Below, piece by piece: positions 1-7,086 of a stretch of 11,270 bases of DNA. The translations under genes and the position numbers were made by a program. The notes below the pieces were generated by a model. It saw only the letters and a list, made by a program, of their open reading frames with translations, had not been told where the DNA came from and did no database searches. The stretch is from positions 1 to 11,270 of the forward strand of contig CAXUEY010000185.1 of the NCBI GenBank assembly GCA_964250225.1, written 5' to 3'. Numbering within the stretch: position 1 is the stretch's first letter; the number at the start of each line of letters is the position of its first letter. The DNA comes from Paraktedonobacter sp964250225 (GTDB lineage Bacteria > Chloroflexota > Ktedonobacteria > Ktedonobacterales > Ktedonobacteraceae).

Positions 1-1037
1 CACAAGAGTAAATCCCACCACGCTGCGGCTGATTCTCAGATGTGGGGCTTCTCTCCCATGAACAAGAGAAGCCGGCAGCTTGCAAATGATGGTTCGCGCA
101 CGAAAGGCCAATTTGCTGGAATGGTGGTGCGCAGGGTTTCTTCGCGGAAATACCAATCATAGGCAGATTCCAGCTCGTGTAACGCGATTCCGGAAGAATT
201 GGCCATCGTGGCGAGCCCGAGATTCGTCGCTTCAGCAACCAGGACCGCAAGCAGCGCAGGCAGGATCGCGGCGTCATGTGCGGCACTGGGCTGACGGCGA
301 CCGGTCAGATGCGTCAAATCGTGGCCGAAATTGGTCCAGCGATGCACTTCCAGCAAGACTTCAGGCAAACCCGTCGGTGGTGAGACACTGACCAGGTCGG
401 TGTGGGCGGCGAGGATCTCTGGAGCTAGCTCAATCTTTTCCAACGGTGTCAGGACGAGTTTGCCGTCTTCGATGCGGGCATCCTGGTTTTTACGATTCGC
501 CATCCGTTTCGTGGTGTGCAGCGTTTGGTGATGTAACTGATCCAGGATGGTTGAGAGAAACAGATTGGCATCTCGTGGCAGAGCTTGCTCGTTGTACCAG
601 GCATCCCGGCGCGTGGGCCACACGTCTCGTTGATACAAGTCGCTATCCCAGGCAGCGTACCGCTGGCTTCCCTCGACCGTTAAATCACCTGCCCGTAACG
701 CATCGCGCGCCTCATGTAAAAGTGCAAACTCCCAGGCATGCTTGTTCACCTCCTCATCCTTCACGACGGCTGCTTCCCATTTTTTAGGGATAAAGGTCAC
801 GGGTGCTTCTTCGGGAACCGTCTTTTTTCCCTGGTCATTGAGTTCGCTGAGGGTCGTAATTCCCTCCAGAATGGGATTGTTCGCCCGTGGTGAGTCAAAC
901 TGAAGGGTACGAAGCACCACTGGGGCAAACTTGCGCATATACTCGTAGCGGTCATCCAGCAGGGCAAACAAGGTGGTCACCTCTCCCTTGTCCAACTCTT
1001 CTGAGAGGGTGACCAACTCATTGAATATTGCAATGGC
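1..1037 (-). pseudogene. tnpA: Tn3-family transposase (TnpA) remnant, truncated and frameshifted
   Basis: In a complete element this protein would cut and join transposon ends with a DDE active site. The longest open frame (1016 down to 36, 326 codons) matches the middle of Tn3-type TnpA: MRKFAPVVLRTLQF near the start, then AGDLTVEGSQRYAAW, then EATNLGLATMA (residues 262-272) and DWYFREETLR (287-296). TnpA is usually close to 1000 residues, so roughly the first third is missing. The frame is open upstream to 1037, where it runs into the end of a recombinase gene read in another frame. After residue 299 (about position 119) homology leaves this frame. Another frame shows ANHH and WERSPTSENQPQR, which I read as a degenerate form of the family's WGxGTTSSSDGQR, with the first catalytic aspartate lost. 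The remnant continues past the left window edge. The only visible start is an internal TTG with no convincing ribosome-binding site, so I call it dead. Family assignment is firm; the degenerate alignment below position 120 is inference. Confidence 0.88.
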
Positions 1038-1447
1038 CTAGTTGTTTGCGCACCGTCGTCACTGGCACACCCACTTGCAGAAGTTGGCTGGCGCGACTAT
1101 GACGCAGTTGGTGAATAGTCGCCTTTATCCCCGCTGTTTGACAGTATTTTTGCCGGGCGTAATGCGCGACGCTATACTCTAAGGAGAGAGGACTCTCTCC
1201 ATAGCGAGGATCGCCGCGAAAAACCGAGCCAGAAGTGATATGACTCTGCTTGAGATAGCGACGCAGCAAGCGCACACTCTCCGGGGCGGCGGTCAGCATC
1301 ACTGTGCGTTCCCGTTGCCCTTTGCCGAACACGCGAATTTTTTCATCATCGGTGGAGAGGTCTACATCAGTGGCGAGCAGACTGAGTGCCTCTCCGACGC
1401 GGATACCCGTCTCGTAGAGCAGCGTGAAGAGCGCGCGGTCGCGCAGA
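1018..1447 (-). pseudogene. Tyrosine recombinase (phage-integrase family) fragment lacking its catalytic tyrosine
   Basis: This is the C-terminal catalytic domain of a site-specific tyrosine recombinase, about 142 readable residues; the N-terminal part lies in the assembly gap at 1448. Conserved catalytic residues appear in order: Arg in YETGIRVGEAL, Lys in FGKGQRER, His-x-x-Arg in IHQLRHSRAS, and His in RKQLGH. The protein stops at LGHCNIQ, about ten residues before the position where the family carries the tyrosine nucleophile (usually LGHxNIQTTxxY). As it stands it cannot be catalytically active. The stop lies exactly where the transposase remnant begins on the same strand, so the truncation looks like a deletion junction rather than a point mutation. 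The order recombinase-transposase recalls tnpI-tnpA of Tn4430-like elements, so it may have been the resolvase of the same transposon; a XerC/D-like or integron-unrelated integrase is the alternative. Apparent continuation of the frame through the N run is an artefact. Confidence 0.87.
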
Positions 1448-1547
1448 NNNNNNNNNNNNNNNNNNNNNNNNNNNNNNNNNNNNNNNNNNNNNNNNNNNNN
1501 NNNNNNNNNNNNNNNNNNNNNNNNNNNNNNNNNNNNNNNNNNNNNNN
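1448..1547. other. Assembly gap (100 N)
   Basis: A run of exactly 100 N, the conventional length for a gap of unknown size. It hides the C-terminus of the P450 gene (right side) and the N-terminal part of the recombinase (left side). Whether the two flanks are truly adjacent depends on the scaffold link. Confidence 0.98.
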
Positions 1548-2837
1548 GCGCAGGGTATAGGTTTGCGCCACAGTGGCAAGGATCAGTTGCGCTTCTGTGA
1601 GGGCAAAGGTGTTGCCGATGCACAAGCGTGGTCCACCCCCAAAGGGAAAGTAGGCAAAACGTGGACGTTCTGCCGAACGTTCTGGCAAAAAGCGCTCGGG
1701 ATCAAACTGCTCTGGGTGCTCCCACAGTCCAGGATGACGATGCATCACGTACTGGTACATGGCGATTTCCGAGCCTTTAGGAATATGATAGCCAGCAATC
1801 TCGTCGTCGCCCAGGGCGCGGCGGATCATGCCAGGGGCGGGAGGATACAAGCGCAACGTCTCATCAAGAATCAGGCGGGTATACGGGAGGTGCGCCAGAT
1901 CCGCGACCGTGGGCACTCGTCCACCCAACACAGCGGCCAACTCTTCCTGGAGGCGCTGTTCAACCTGAGGGTGCTGTGAGAGCAAGTACCAGGTCCAGGT
2001 CAGCGCATTCGCAGTCGTCTCATGACCTGCAAAGACCATGGTCATCACTTCATCGCGCAGTTGTTGATCGCTCATGGCCTCGCCGGTCTCCTCATCACGG
2101 GCGAGCAGGAACATCGAGAGCAAATCCCCCAGGTCCTCCTGGGTGCGTCGGCGCTCCTGGATGAGGCGCGTGACTACAGTATTGAGAACGGTGAGGGCAC
2201 GCGTATAGCGCTGATTGCTCGCGGTGGGTATCCAGAGCGGCAAGGCGACCAGCGCCGTCAAATCATGGGTGAGATGCTCAAGGGCCGTCGTAAACGCTTG
2301 TCCCATAGGACGGGCCTCGAACTCGATATCCGTGCTAAACAGGGCTTTCGTCACGATTTGCAGCGTCAGGCGCATCATTTCAGCGGAGAGATCAAACGCT
2401 TGCTGATGGTGTTCATACGTGTGCCAGCGTTGAATCATCGAGGCAGCACTGGCGGTCATCATGGTCGTCAAACCAGCAATGCGTTGACGATGGAAGGCCG
2501 GTTGGGCCAGACGACGTTCTCGAAGCCAGGATGCTCCCTCATTGAGGAACAGATTCTCCCGACCAAGCAGAGAGGTGAGGCGCTGGAGTCCAGTGCCTTT
2601 GTGGTAGTTTTGTGCATTGATCCTGAGTATATGATCGATTCCCTGGGGATCAAAACAGAGATACAGAAACACCGAGCCAAAGGCCCGAAAACGGACCACA
2701 TCTCCATAGCGCTCTCGCAGTTGGGAGACAAAGCCAAGCTGATCCTGTTGCATCTCACGCAGGTGGCCAGTAAAAAAAGCACTCTGCGGTCCTGGGACGC
2801 TTTGCGCGGAACGGGGCAGCGATGGTACTATAGCCAT
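1548..2837 (-). CDS. Cytochrome P450 monooxygenase, C-terminus in the assembly gap
   Basis: A haem-thiolate monooxygenase; substrate unknown. 430 residues are readable. Motifs: I-helix AGHETT (270-275, oxygen activation), ETLR (326-329, the ExxR pair), a PERF-type segment DPERFLPERS (379-388), and the haem-ligand loop FGGGPRLCIG (399-408) with Cys406 as iron ligand. No N-terminal membrane anchor is evident, so it is probably soluble. The family is usually about 440-460 residues, so only some 15-30 C-terminal residues are hidden in the gap. The sequence resembles the CYP102/CYP4-like branch, but no reductase domain can be seen before the gap and no ferredoxin or ferredoxin reductase gene is present in the window. 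Start: ATG at 2837, with GAGG eight bases upstream. The gene begins 48 bp after the nuoH stop on the same strand with no terminator between, which suggests co-transcription. A long open frame on the opposite strand (2022-3017) is a shadow. Confidence 0.95.
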
Positions 2838-2885
2838 AGGAAAATCCTCTTCTTGTTTTTTCTCAAAGATGGTCTTGTCTTCATT

Positions 2886-4247
2886 CTAAACGACCGGTTT
2901 CTCTATCCTTGTGGAGAGCATACCTGCACGCAGGCGAGCGCGCCGGGCAGGAGCCTGCGCTTTGTGCGTTGCGGTGCGTGTCACCCGTCCTACCAGCCAG
3001 ATGAAGCCGACCAGTAGCAGCCAGTTGAGGACGCCTATACTCACCAGAAAGACACTGTTGGAAAGCGCATTTGTGAGCAAGGAAAGAAACCCTGTGACCA
3101 GAATATTTCCCAGAGTGATCGGGAGAAGCAGGAGCCAGGCAAATTGCATTAACTGATCAGAGCGCAAACGCGGGAGTGTCGCGCGAACCCAGATAAACAC
3201 CACGCTGAGAAGATACACCTTCAGGATAAAGTAGCCAATTCCCAGGAGGTTTCCCAGGATCTGCCAGCCCAAGGCCATACCTGAAGCGGTGAGGTAGCCC
3301 ACGCCTGGTCCGGCCCATCCTCCTAGAAAGAGCGAGGTAGCAATAGCTGAAACAACGGTCATATTCCCATATTCCCCAAGAAAGAACATCGCCCAGCGCA
3401 GACCACTGTACTCAGTCAAGTAGCCCGCAACCAGTTCTGATTCAGCTTCGGGCAAATCGAAAGGAGCGCGGTTGGTTTCGGCCAGCCCACAGATATAGTA
3501 GATGAGGAACATCAACGGTTGCATCCACACAAACCAGGCCCAGGGCGTATTCCCCTTGAACAGAAAATCCCAGAGAGGGATGCCTTGCCCAGGCCAATCC
3601 GCCACACTTTGAAAGGCGATGATCTCTTTGATGGAAATGGTTCCTGTGCCGCTCTGTCCTGGATACCCTGGTGTTCCTGCCAGCACACTGGTCAGAAGAA
3701 CGACTCCGACCAGCGATAAGATGAGGGGAAGCTCATACGAGATCATTTGTGCGGCAGAACGCAATCCGCCAATAAGGGCATATTTGTTATTTGAACCCCA
3801 ACCCGCCATTATTACCCCAACAATATCCAGCGAACTCATCGCCACATAATAGATGATGCCGACAGCCAACGCCGTTCCTGGCAAACCAACAAAAGGCGAA
3901 AAAGGTAAAATGGCAAAGGTCGCGATCACAGGAGCGACAAACACGGCTGGTGCCAGCAAGAAAACCAGCTTGTCAGTGGCGGCGGGATGAATATCTTCTT
4001 TGAGGAGCATCTTCCCAATATCAGCCAGTAACTGCAAGCTTCCTCGTGGCCCGGTATGGAGAGGGCCAACCCTATCCTGCATCCAGGCCATCACTTTGCG
4101 CTCGGCAAAATTGAGCACTGCCGCACTGGTGACTGGGAAAAGGATTGCAAAGAGCAGGGCAACGAGAAACTGAAGAACAGGCAGGGAAAAAAGGCTCTGA
4201 GAGAAGCGATTTTCCAATGCATCAGCAAAAACAGGAATGAACAACAT
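2886..4247 (-). CDS. nuoH: NADH-quinone oxidoreductase subunit H (complex I membrane arm), stand-alone
   Basis: NuoH/ND1 lies at the junction of the hydrophilic and membrane arms of complex I and forms much of the quinone entry channel. Signatures: AERKVMAWMQDRVGP (48-62), GLAETNRAPFDLPEAESEL (254-272), LTEYSGLRWAMFFLGEY (277-293) and WVRATLPRLRSDQLM (353-367). Around eight or more hydrophobic segments are visible. At 453 residues it is clearly longer than E. coli NuoH (about 325): there is an extended loop near residues 190-238 (GTPGYPGQSGTGT...) and a basic, probably cytoplasmic tail from about 421. I prefer ATG at 4247, with GGAG eight bases upstream, over an in-frame TTG at 4295 that lies inside a hairpin and has no ribosome-binding site. 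No other nuo gene is in the window: upstream is a LuxR-type regulator and 48 bp downstream a P450. It may serve complex I encoded elsewhere, be a second copy, or belong to a hydrogenase-like or other complex I relative. Confidence 0.95.
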   Translation of the reverse strand: MLFIPVFADALENRFSQSLFSLPVLQFLVALLFAILFPVTSAAVLNFAERKVMAWMQDRVGPLHTGPRGSLQLLADIGKMLLKEDIHPAATDKLVFLLAPAVFVAPVIATFAILPFSPFVGLPGTALAVGIIYYVAMSSLDIVGVIMAGWGSNNKYALIGGLRSAAQMISYELPLILSLVGVVLLTSVLAGTPGYPGQSGTGTISIKEIIAFQSVADWPGQGIPLWDFLFKGNTPWAWFVWMQPLMFLIYYICGLAETNRAPFDLPEAESELVAGYLTEYSGLRWAMFFLGEYGNMTVVSAIATSLFLGGWAGPGVGYLTASGMALGWQILGNLLGIGYFILKVYLLSVVFIWVRATLPRLRSDQLMQFAWLLLLPITLGNILVTGFLSLLTNALSNSVFLVSIGVLNWLLLVGFIWLVGRVTRTATHKAQAPARRARLRAGMLSTRIEKPVV

Positions 4248-4277
4248 GACGGATACTCCAACCGAGAGACGAATAAA

Positions 4278-4308
4278 CGATGGCTCCCTTCTCAAAAGAG
4301 AACCATCG
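4278..4308 (-). promoter_or_regulatory. Hairpin in the nuoH leader with a candidate -10 just upstream
   Basis: An inverted repeat: CGATGG pairs with CCATCG, and TTCTC with GAGAA around an AAAA loop, with a five-base bulge. On the minus strand it precedes the preferred nuoH start by about 30 bases. TATAGT at 4320-4315 is a possible -10 that would place the transcript start at the top of the hairpin. No good -35 is visible, so the promoter call is weak; the hairpin itself is directly seen. Confidence 0.4.
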
Positions 4309-4395
4309 CTCTCTACTATACCCGTCAGGTGACGCTTTCGCCCCCTCCATTCGAGGAGTTTTTGGGGAAGGCAAGCTACGCATCAGCAAAACTGG

Positions 4396-6594
4396 TTAGA
4401 GCAGGTGCAATTCACGCGCGCGTGTCACCATGTGGGTGCGGTTATGAACCGCGAGCTTCATCGAGATCTGCTTCAAGTGCCATTTGACCGTACTCACCGC
4501 GACGACCAGTTCGCGCGCAATATGAGAATTGGAAAGGCCGAGCGCCACGAAATGGAGCACCTCGCGTTCACGTGTTGTCAAGGAAACCTCCACAGCCTCA
4601 CTTTTTAGATATACAGAGGGGGCAGAAGATAACAGAGTACCTGGATGCTCTTTCTCGATAGCGACCAGGATTGCCTGCACAGAGGAAAGAAAAGGGGAAA
4701 AAGCAGATGGTTTTTTGACGTGTCCCGCCACAACAGTGGAGAGCAGCGTCTGGATCTGTCTTCCCTGGTCGATAAACACGCGTAGCCAGCTCTCAGGTAC
4801 AGCGAGTGAGAGTGCGCGGAGAAGGGACATCTCCGCTTGGTCGTCATTGCCCTGTTGCTGGAAAAGGCACGCCTGGCAAACCAGAATATCGACGACGCTG
4901 CGCATCCGTGTCTCGCCTTCTGCACATATGAGCAATCGCGAGAGCAGGCGGGTCGCATCATCCAGTCTCCCGCTGCGTGCAAGGACCTGCGCCAGGATCA
5001 GATAGGGCATTTCGTCCAGATAGTTGAGTTCATCATCCACGCGCAAGCCCGATCCTTGCGCCCAACGGCTCGCCTTTTCCACCTCATCTTCAGCCAGCCA
5101 GAGGCTTGCACGTATCGCTCCGAGAGGGGGAAGAAAGTGCTGGAGGTGGAGCTGAAGAACTTGCTCTTCAAGCAATTGAATGTGCTCAAACGCTTTGGCC
5201 TTTTCACCACGCACATGATGTATCTTGGCCAGGAAAAGTGAACCGCGCACAAGCGCCGTCATGGGTTCCCAGTGTTGTTCCCCCTGTAACCCGCGACGCA
5301 GCGAATGTTCGGCGAGATCAAGCTCGTTCCAGTCATAATGCAGTTCTCCCAGCCCCAGATAGGCACTGCCCAGGGCTGCTGGCTGTTGTCCTTCCTCTGT
5401 CGCGAGACGCAAAAGCTGTTGGTAGTGGTCTGCTGCCTGCTGGAGATGCCCCTGTTCCATGAGGAGATAGGCCTGAGCGCTGGCACTCGCCAGCGAGAGA
5501 TGAAAGTGATGAGCGCTCTCCCCAATCGCTTCGGCTGCTCGAAAGATCTCTGAGGCCTTGGCCAAATTGCCATCACGCAGATACGCCATGCCAAGGCTCA
5601 CCAACAGGACACTTTCCAGATACGCGTCAGCTTTTGTGAATTGCGCGCGGGCCTGGCGCGAGAGTTCCATTGCCTGAGCGATATCTCCACGAAAACCGGC
5701 CAGACTTGCGCGCGTCACTGCCAGTGCATCTAGCAAACGCGGTACCTGAGAGTGCTGAAAACGCTGCGTGACGGCTACATCTATCTCTTGCTGACTCACT
5801 GCCCCAATGGCCTGCTCCGCATCCCGAAGATGCCGTTCAGCCTCGTCAAATTGTTCCGTGCTCAAAAGCGCACCCGCGTAATACAGGCTCAGATACGGGC
5901 GCGATTGAATATATTCGTCTGGAAGAGCCTGGAGCCAGCGCAGGAGCGTCGCAATCTTCCCGCTCTTCATTAACCGTTCGCAGGATCGCTCCAGAACCTG
6001 CGCGGCATCTGGGAAATGATGCGCGGCAAGCAGATGGTGGAGACCCTCATCAAGAAAGCCATTCTGCTCATACCAGTGAGCCGCTTTGAGATGCCATGCA
6101 GCCACCTGCTCATCGCTTCCTTCCTCGTTCAGTGAGAGAGGGAACTCCTCTGGTGCTTTTCCATCGCTCCTGGGAGTGGACTGGAGTGGAAGGCGCTCCT
6201 GGTCGTTCTCTTGCCTGGAAACCCCAGAACGCTGGGGCATCGGATTGAGAGAGAGGGCCTCCTTTAAAAAAAGGTCGCCAAAGGCATGACCACGCTGAGT
6301 AAGAACGTGCGCGACTCTCTCCAGGTGTTGTTCGGTCAGGTCTTCTGCTTTGCCGAGATAGGCTTTGAGCAGTGTGCCGCGATCTTTTTGGTACGCATAC
6401 CAGTACCACCTTCCGTGCTTGTTTTCACGGCGCGCAGTAAAGTGTCCCTGAAGCCCAGTAAAGCGAAAGATCCTCGTTCCCTCTCGATCAAGCCACTCCC
6501 ACCATTCAGGACTGTCAAGGAAAAGCTCATACTCCTGTGATCTCTCTTGATACGTCAGATGCCGACGAAAAACATGCGGTGTCGTGTTTGCCAT
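4396..6594 (-). CDS. LuxR-type transcriptional regulator with TPR repeats, lacking the STAND NTPase domain
   Basis: A 732-residue DNA-binding regulator. Order of parts: an N-terminal module (about 1-105) with EYELFLDSPEWWEWLD, GHFTARRENKHGRWYWYAYQ and KAYLGKAEDLTEQHLERVA; a hydrophilic linker (about 110-160) rich in Q, E, S and P; a MalT-like TPR region (about 165-640) starting HLKAAHWYEQNGFLDEGLHH; and a C-terminal LuxR helix-turn-helix (671-732) with LTTREREVLHFVALGLSN and STVKWHLKQISMKL. In MalT/LAL proteins a roughly 300-residue P-loop NTPase with a winged helix sits between such an N-terminus and the TPRs; here I find no Walker A (GxxGxGKT) and the linker takes its place. Start: ATG at 6594, where family homology begins. 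The frame stays open to 6753, but that extension crosses a large inverted repeat and shows no homology. Upstream GAGA is only a weak ribosome-binding site. nuoH follows 148 bp downstream and is a candidate target. The signal it senses is unknown. Confidence 0.9.
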   Translation of the reverse strand: MANTTPHVFRRHLTYQERSQEYELFLDSPEWWEWLDREGTRIFRFTGLQGHFTARRENKHGRWYWYAYQKDRGTLLKAYLGKAEDLTEQHLERVAHVLTQRGHAFGDLFLKEALSLNPMPQRSGVSRQENDQERLPLQSTPRSDGKAPEEFPLSLNEEGSDEQVAAWHLKAAHWYEQNGFLDEGLHHLLAAHHFPDAAQVLERSCERLMKSGKIATLLRWLQALPDEYIQSRPYLSLYYAGALLSTEQFDEAERHLRDAEQAIGAVSQQEIDVAVTQRFQHSQVPRLLDALAVTRASLAGFRGDIAQAMELSRQARAQFTKADAYLESVLLVSLGMAYLRDGNLAKASEIFRAAEAIGESAHHFHLSLASASAQAYLLMEQGHLQQAADHYQQLLRLATEEGQQPAALGSAYLGLGELHYDWNELDLAEHSLRRGLQGEQHWEPMTALVRGSLFLAKIHHVRGEKAKAFEHIQLLEEQVLQLHLQHFLPPLGAIRASLWLAEDEVEKASRWAQGSGLRVDDELNYLDEMPYLILAQVLARSGRLDDATRLLSRLLICAEGETRMRSVVDILVCQACLFQQQGNDDQAEMSLLRALSLAVPESWLRVFIDQGRQIQTLLSTVVAGHVKKPSAFSPFLSSVQAILVAIEKEHPGTLLSSAPSVYLKSEAVEVSLTTREREVLHFVALGLSNSHIARELVVAVSTVKWHLKQISMKLAVHNRTHMVTRARELHLL

Positions 6595-6637
6595 AAAAGT
6601 CTCATCAAGAACGAGAATGGACAAGACATGCCTCGTC

Positions 6638-6699
6638 CACCCCCTTTCAAAGTTACCCACAAAAGAATACCATAGGATGGGTAACTTTGAAAAGGGGTG
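6638..6699. repeat. 22-bp near-perfect inverted repeat with 18-base spacer
   Basis: Left arm 6638-6659 and right arm 6678-6699 are complementary at 21 of 22 positions (core GGGTAACTTTGAAA). The repeat lies 44 bp upstream of the LuxR/TPR start and about 110 bp before the hydrolase remnant on the other strand. On the minus strand TTCAAA in one arm and TATTCT in the spacer are 16 bases apart and could be a promoter; the symmetry gives a similar weak pair on the plus strand. It could be an operator, a stable RNA hairpin, or a palindromic mobile repeat. No U-run follows on either side, so a rho-independent terminator is less likely. The rest of 6595-6811 shows no gene I can support. Confidence 0.85.
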
Positions 6700-6811
6700 C
6701 CTGCCTTCCAACAGCGACATGGGTCCAGGTATCCTTATCCCTTTTCCAGTCAAACCTGAGAAAAATTGTCAGTTATATGGTACGTCGTATCTTTTCGTCA
6801 AAAAAACACTG

Positions 6812-7033
6812 GGAGGCCTCCTGGTGACAGCAGGAGAAGCACGGGCCATCATTCTCGGCGATATCTTCCATTGCGCTCTACAGATCGAGCATCCCGAATG
6901 GACCAACATCTTCGACCGTGATCCTGAACAGGCAAAGGCCACGCGCAGGCGGATGCTTCACGAACTCGCACAGCCCTCAACAACAGGGGGCGCTACTCAC
7001 GTCGCCGCTTCGGTCTTCATTTCGCTCGGCTGA
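6812..7033 (+). pseudogene. Metallo-beta-lactamase-fold hydrolase, C-terminal remnant
   Basis: Only the last part of an MBL-fold hydrolase is recognisable: GEARAIILGD, then ALQIEHPEWTNIFDRDPEQAKATRRRMLHEL, then ATHVA. In this family the Asp of LGD and a His in the later (G/T)H segment are metal ligands. The N-terminal half with the HxHxDH motif is absent: upstream bases are open in frame but show no MBL sequence and contain the inverted repeat at 6638-6699. The frame ends at 7033 soon after ATHVA, where intact relatives normally continue with HFPxPxxG and a few strands; a neighbouring frame (RLTPARGAF) may be the lost continuation, suggesting a frameshift as well. No start codon with a ribosome-binding site precedes the homology. 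The remnant lies 49 bp before the broken nitroreductase on the same strand, so the two were probably neighbours in an operon. The family is clear, the function of the intact ancestor is not. Confidence 0.75.
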
Positions 7034-7047
7034 CTCCTGCACGGGGT

Positions 7048-7086
7048 GCATTTCCGTCCTTTCAGTACTGGAAAGGACAGAAATGC
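7048..7086 (+). promoter_or_regulatory. 16-bp hairpin covering the ribosome-binding site and start codon of the nitroreductase remnant
   Basis: Arms 7048-7063 and 7071-7086 are complementary at 15 of 16 positions around a seven-base loop (AGTACTG). The right arm holds the Shine-Dalgarno AAAGGA (7072-7077) and the ATG (7083-7085), so in RNA both would be buried. As DNA it may equally be an operator for a dimeric regulator such as a MarR or HxlR type. The structure is seen directly; its role is inference. Confidence 0.65.

Noticed and set aside
1362..1447. Continuation of the P450 frame beyond the gap
   Set aside because: Continuity depends on the arbitrary 100 N; the DNA left of the gap encodes the recombinase in a different frame.
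1441..1554. GCGCAG on both sides of the first gap as a possible target-site duplication
   Set aside because: Six bases in GC-rich DNA next to a gap of unknown length is weak; coincidence or an assembly edge effect is as likely.
1018..1623. A 201-residue recombinase frame running through the N run
   Set aside because: The first 25 residues are P450-coding DNA read in another frame and the centre is N; only 1018-1447 is recombinase.
2022..3017. 331-codon open frame on the plus strand
   Set aside because: It lies antisense to the P450 (with all its motifs) and to the nuoH end; no recognisable domain, so it is a shadow.
4248..4295. Longer NuoH starting at TTG 4295
   Set aside because: No ribosome-binding site, rare start codon, and it falls inside a hairpin; ATG 4247 has a good Shine-Dalgarno.
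4300..4395. Terminator between the LuxR/TPR gene and nuoH
   Set aside because: Short CCCC/GGGG and CTCC/GGAG pairings exist but no stable stem followed by a U-run.
6595..6753. 53-residue N-terminal extension of the LuxR/TPR protein
   Set aside because: Family homology starts at MANTTPH (6594) and the extension merely reads through the inverted repeat.
6812..6821. Perfect 10-bp palindrome GGAGGCCTCC
   Set aside because: It falls where the MBL homology begins and is short enough to be chance; no further supporting signal.
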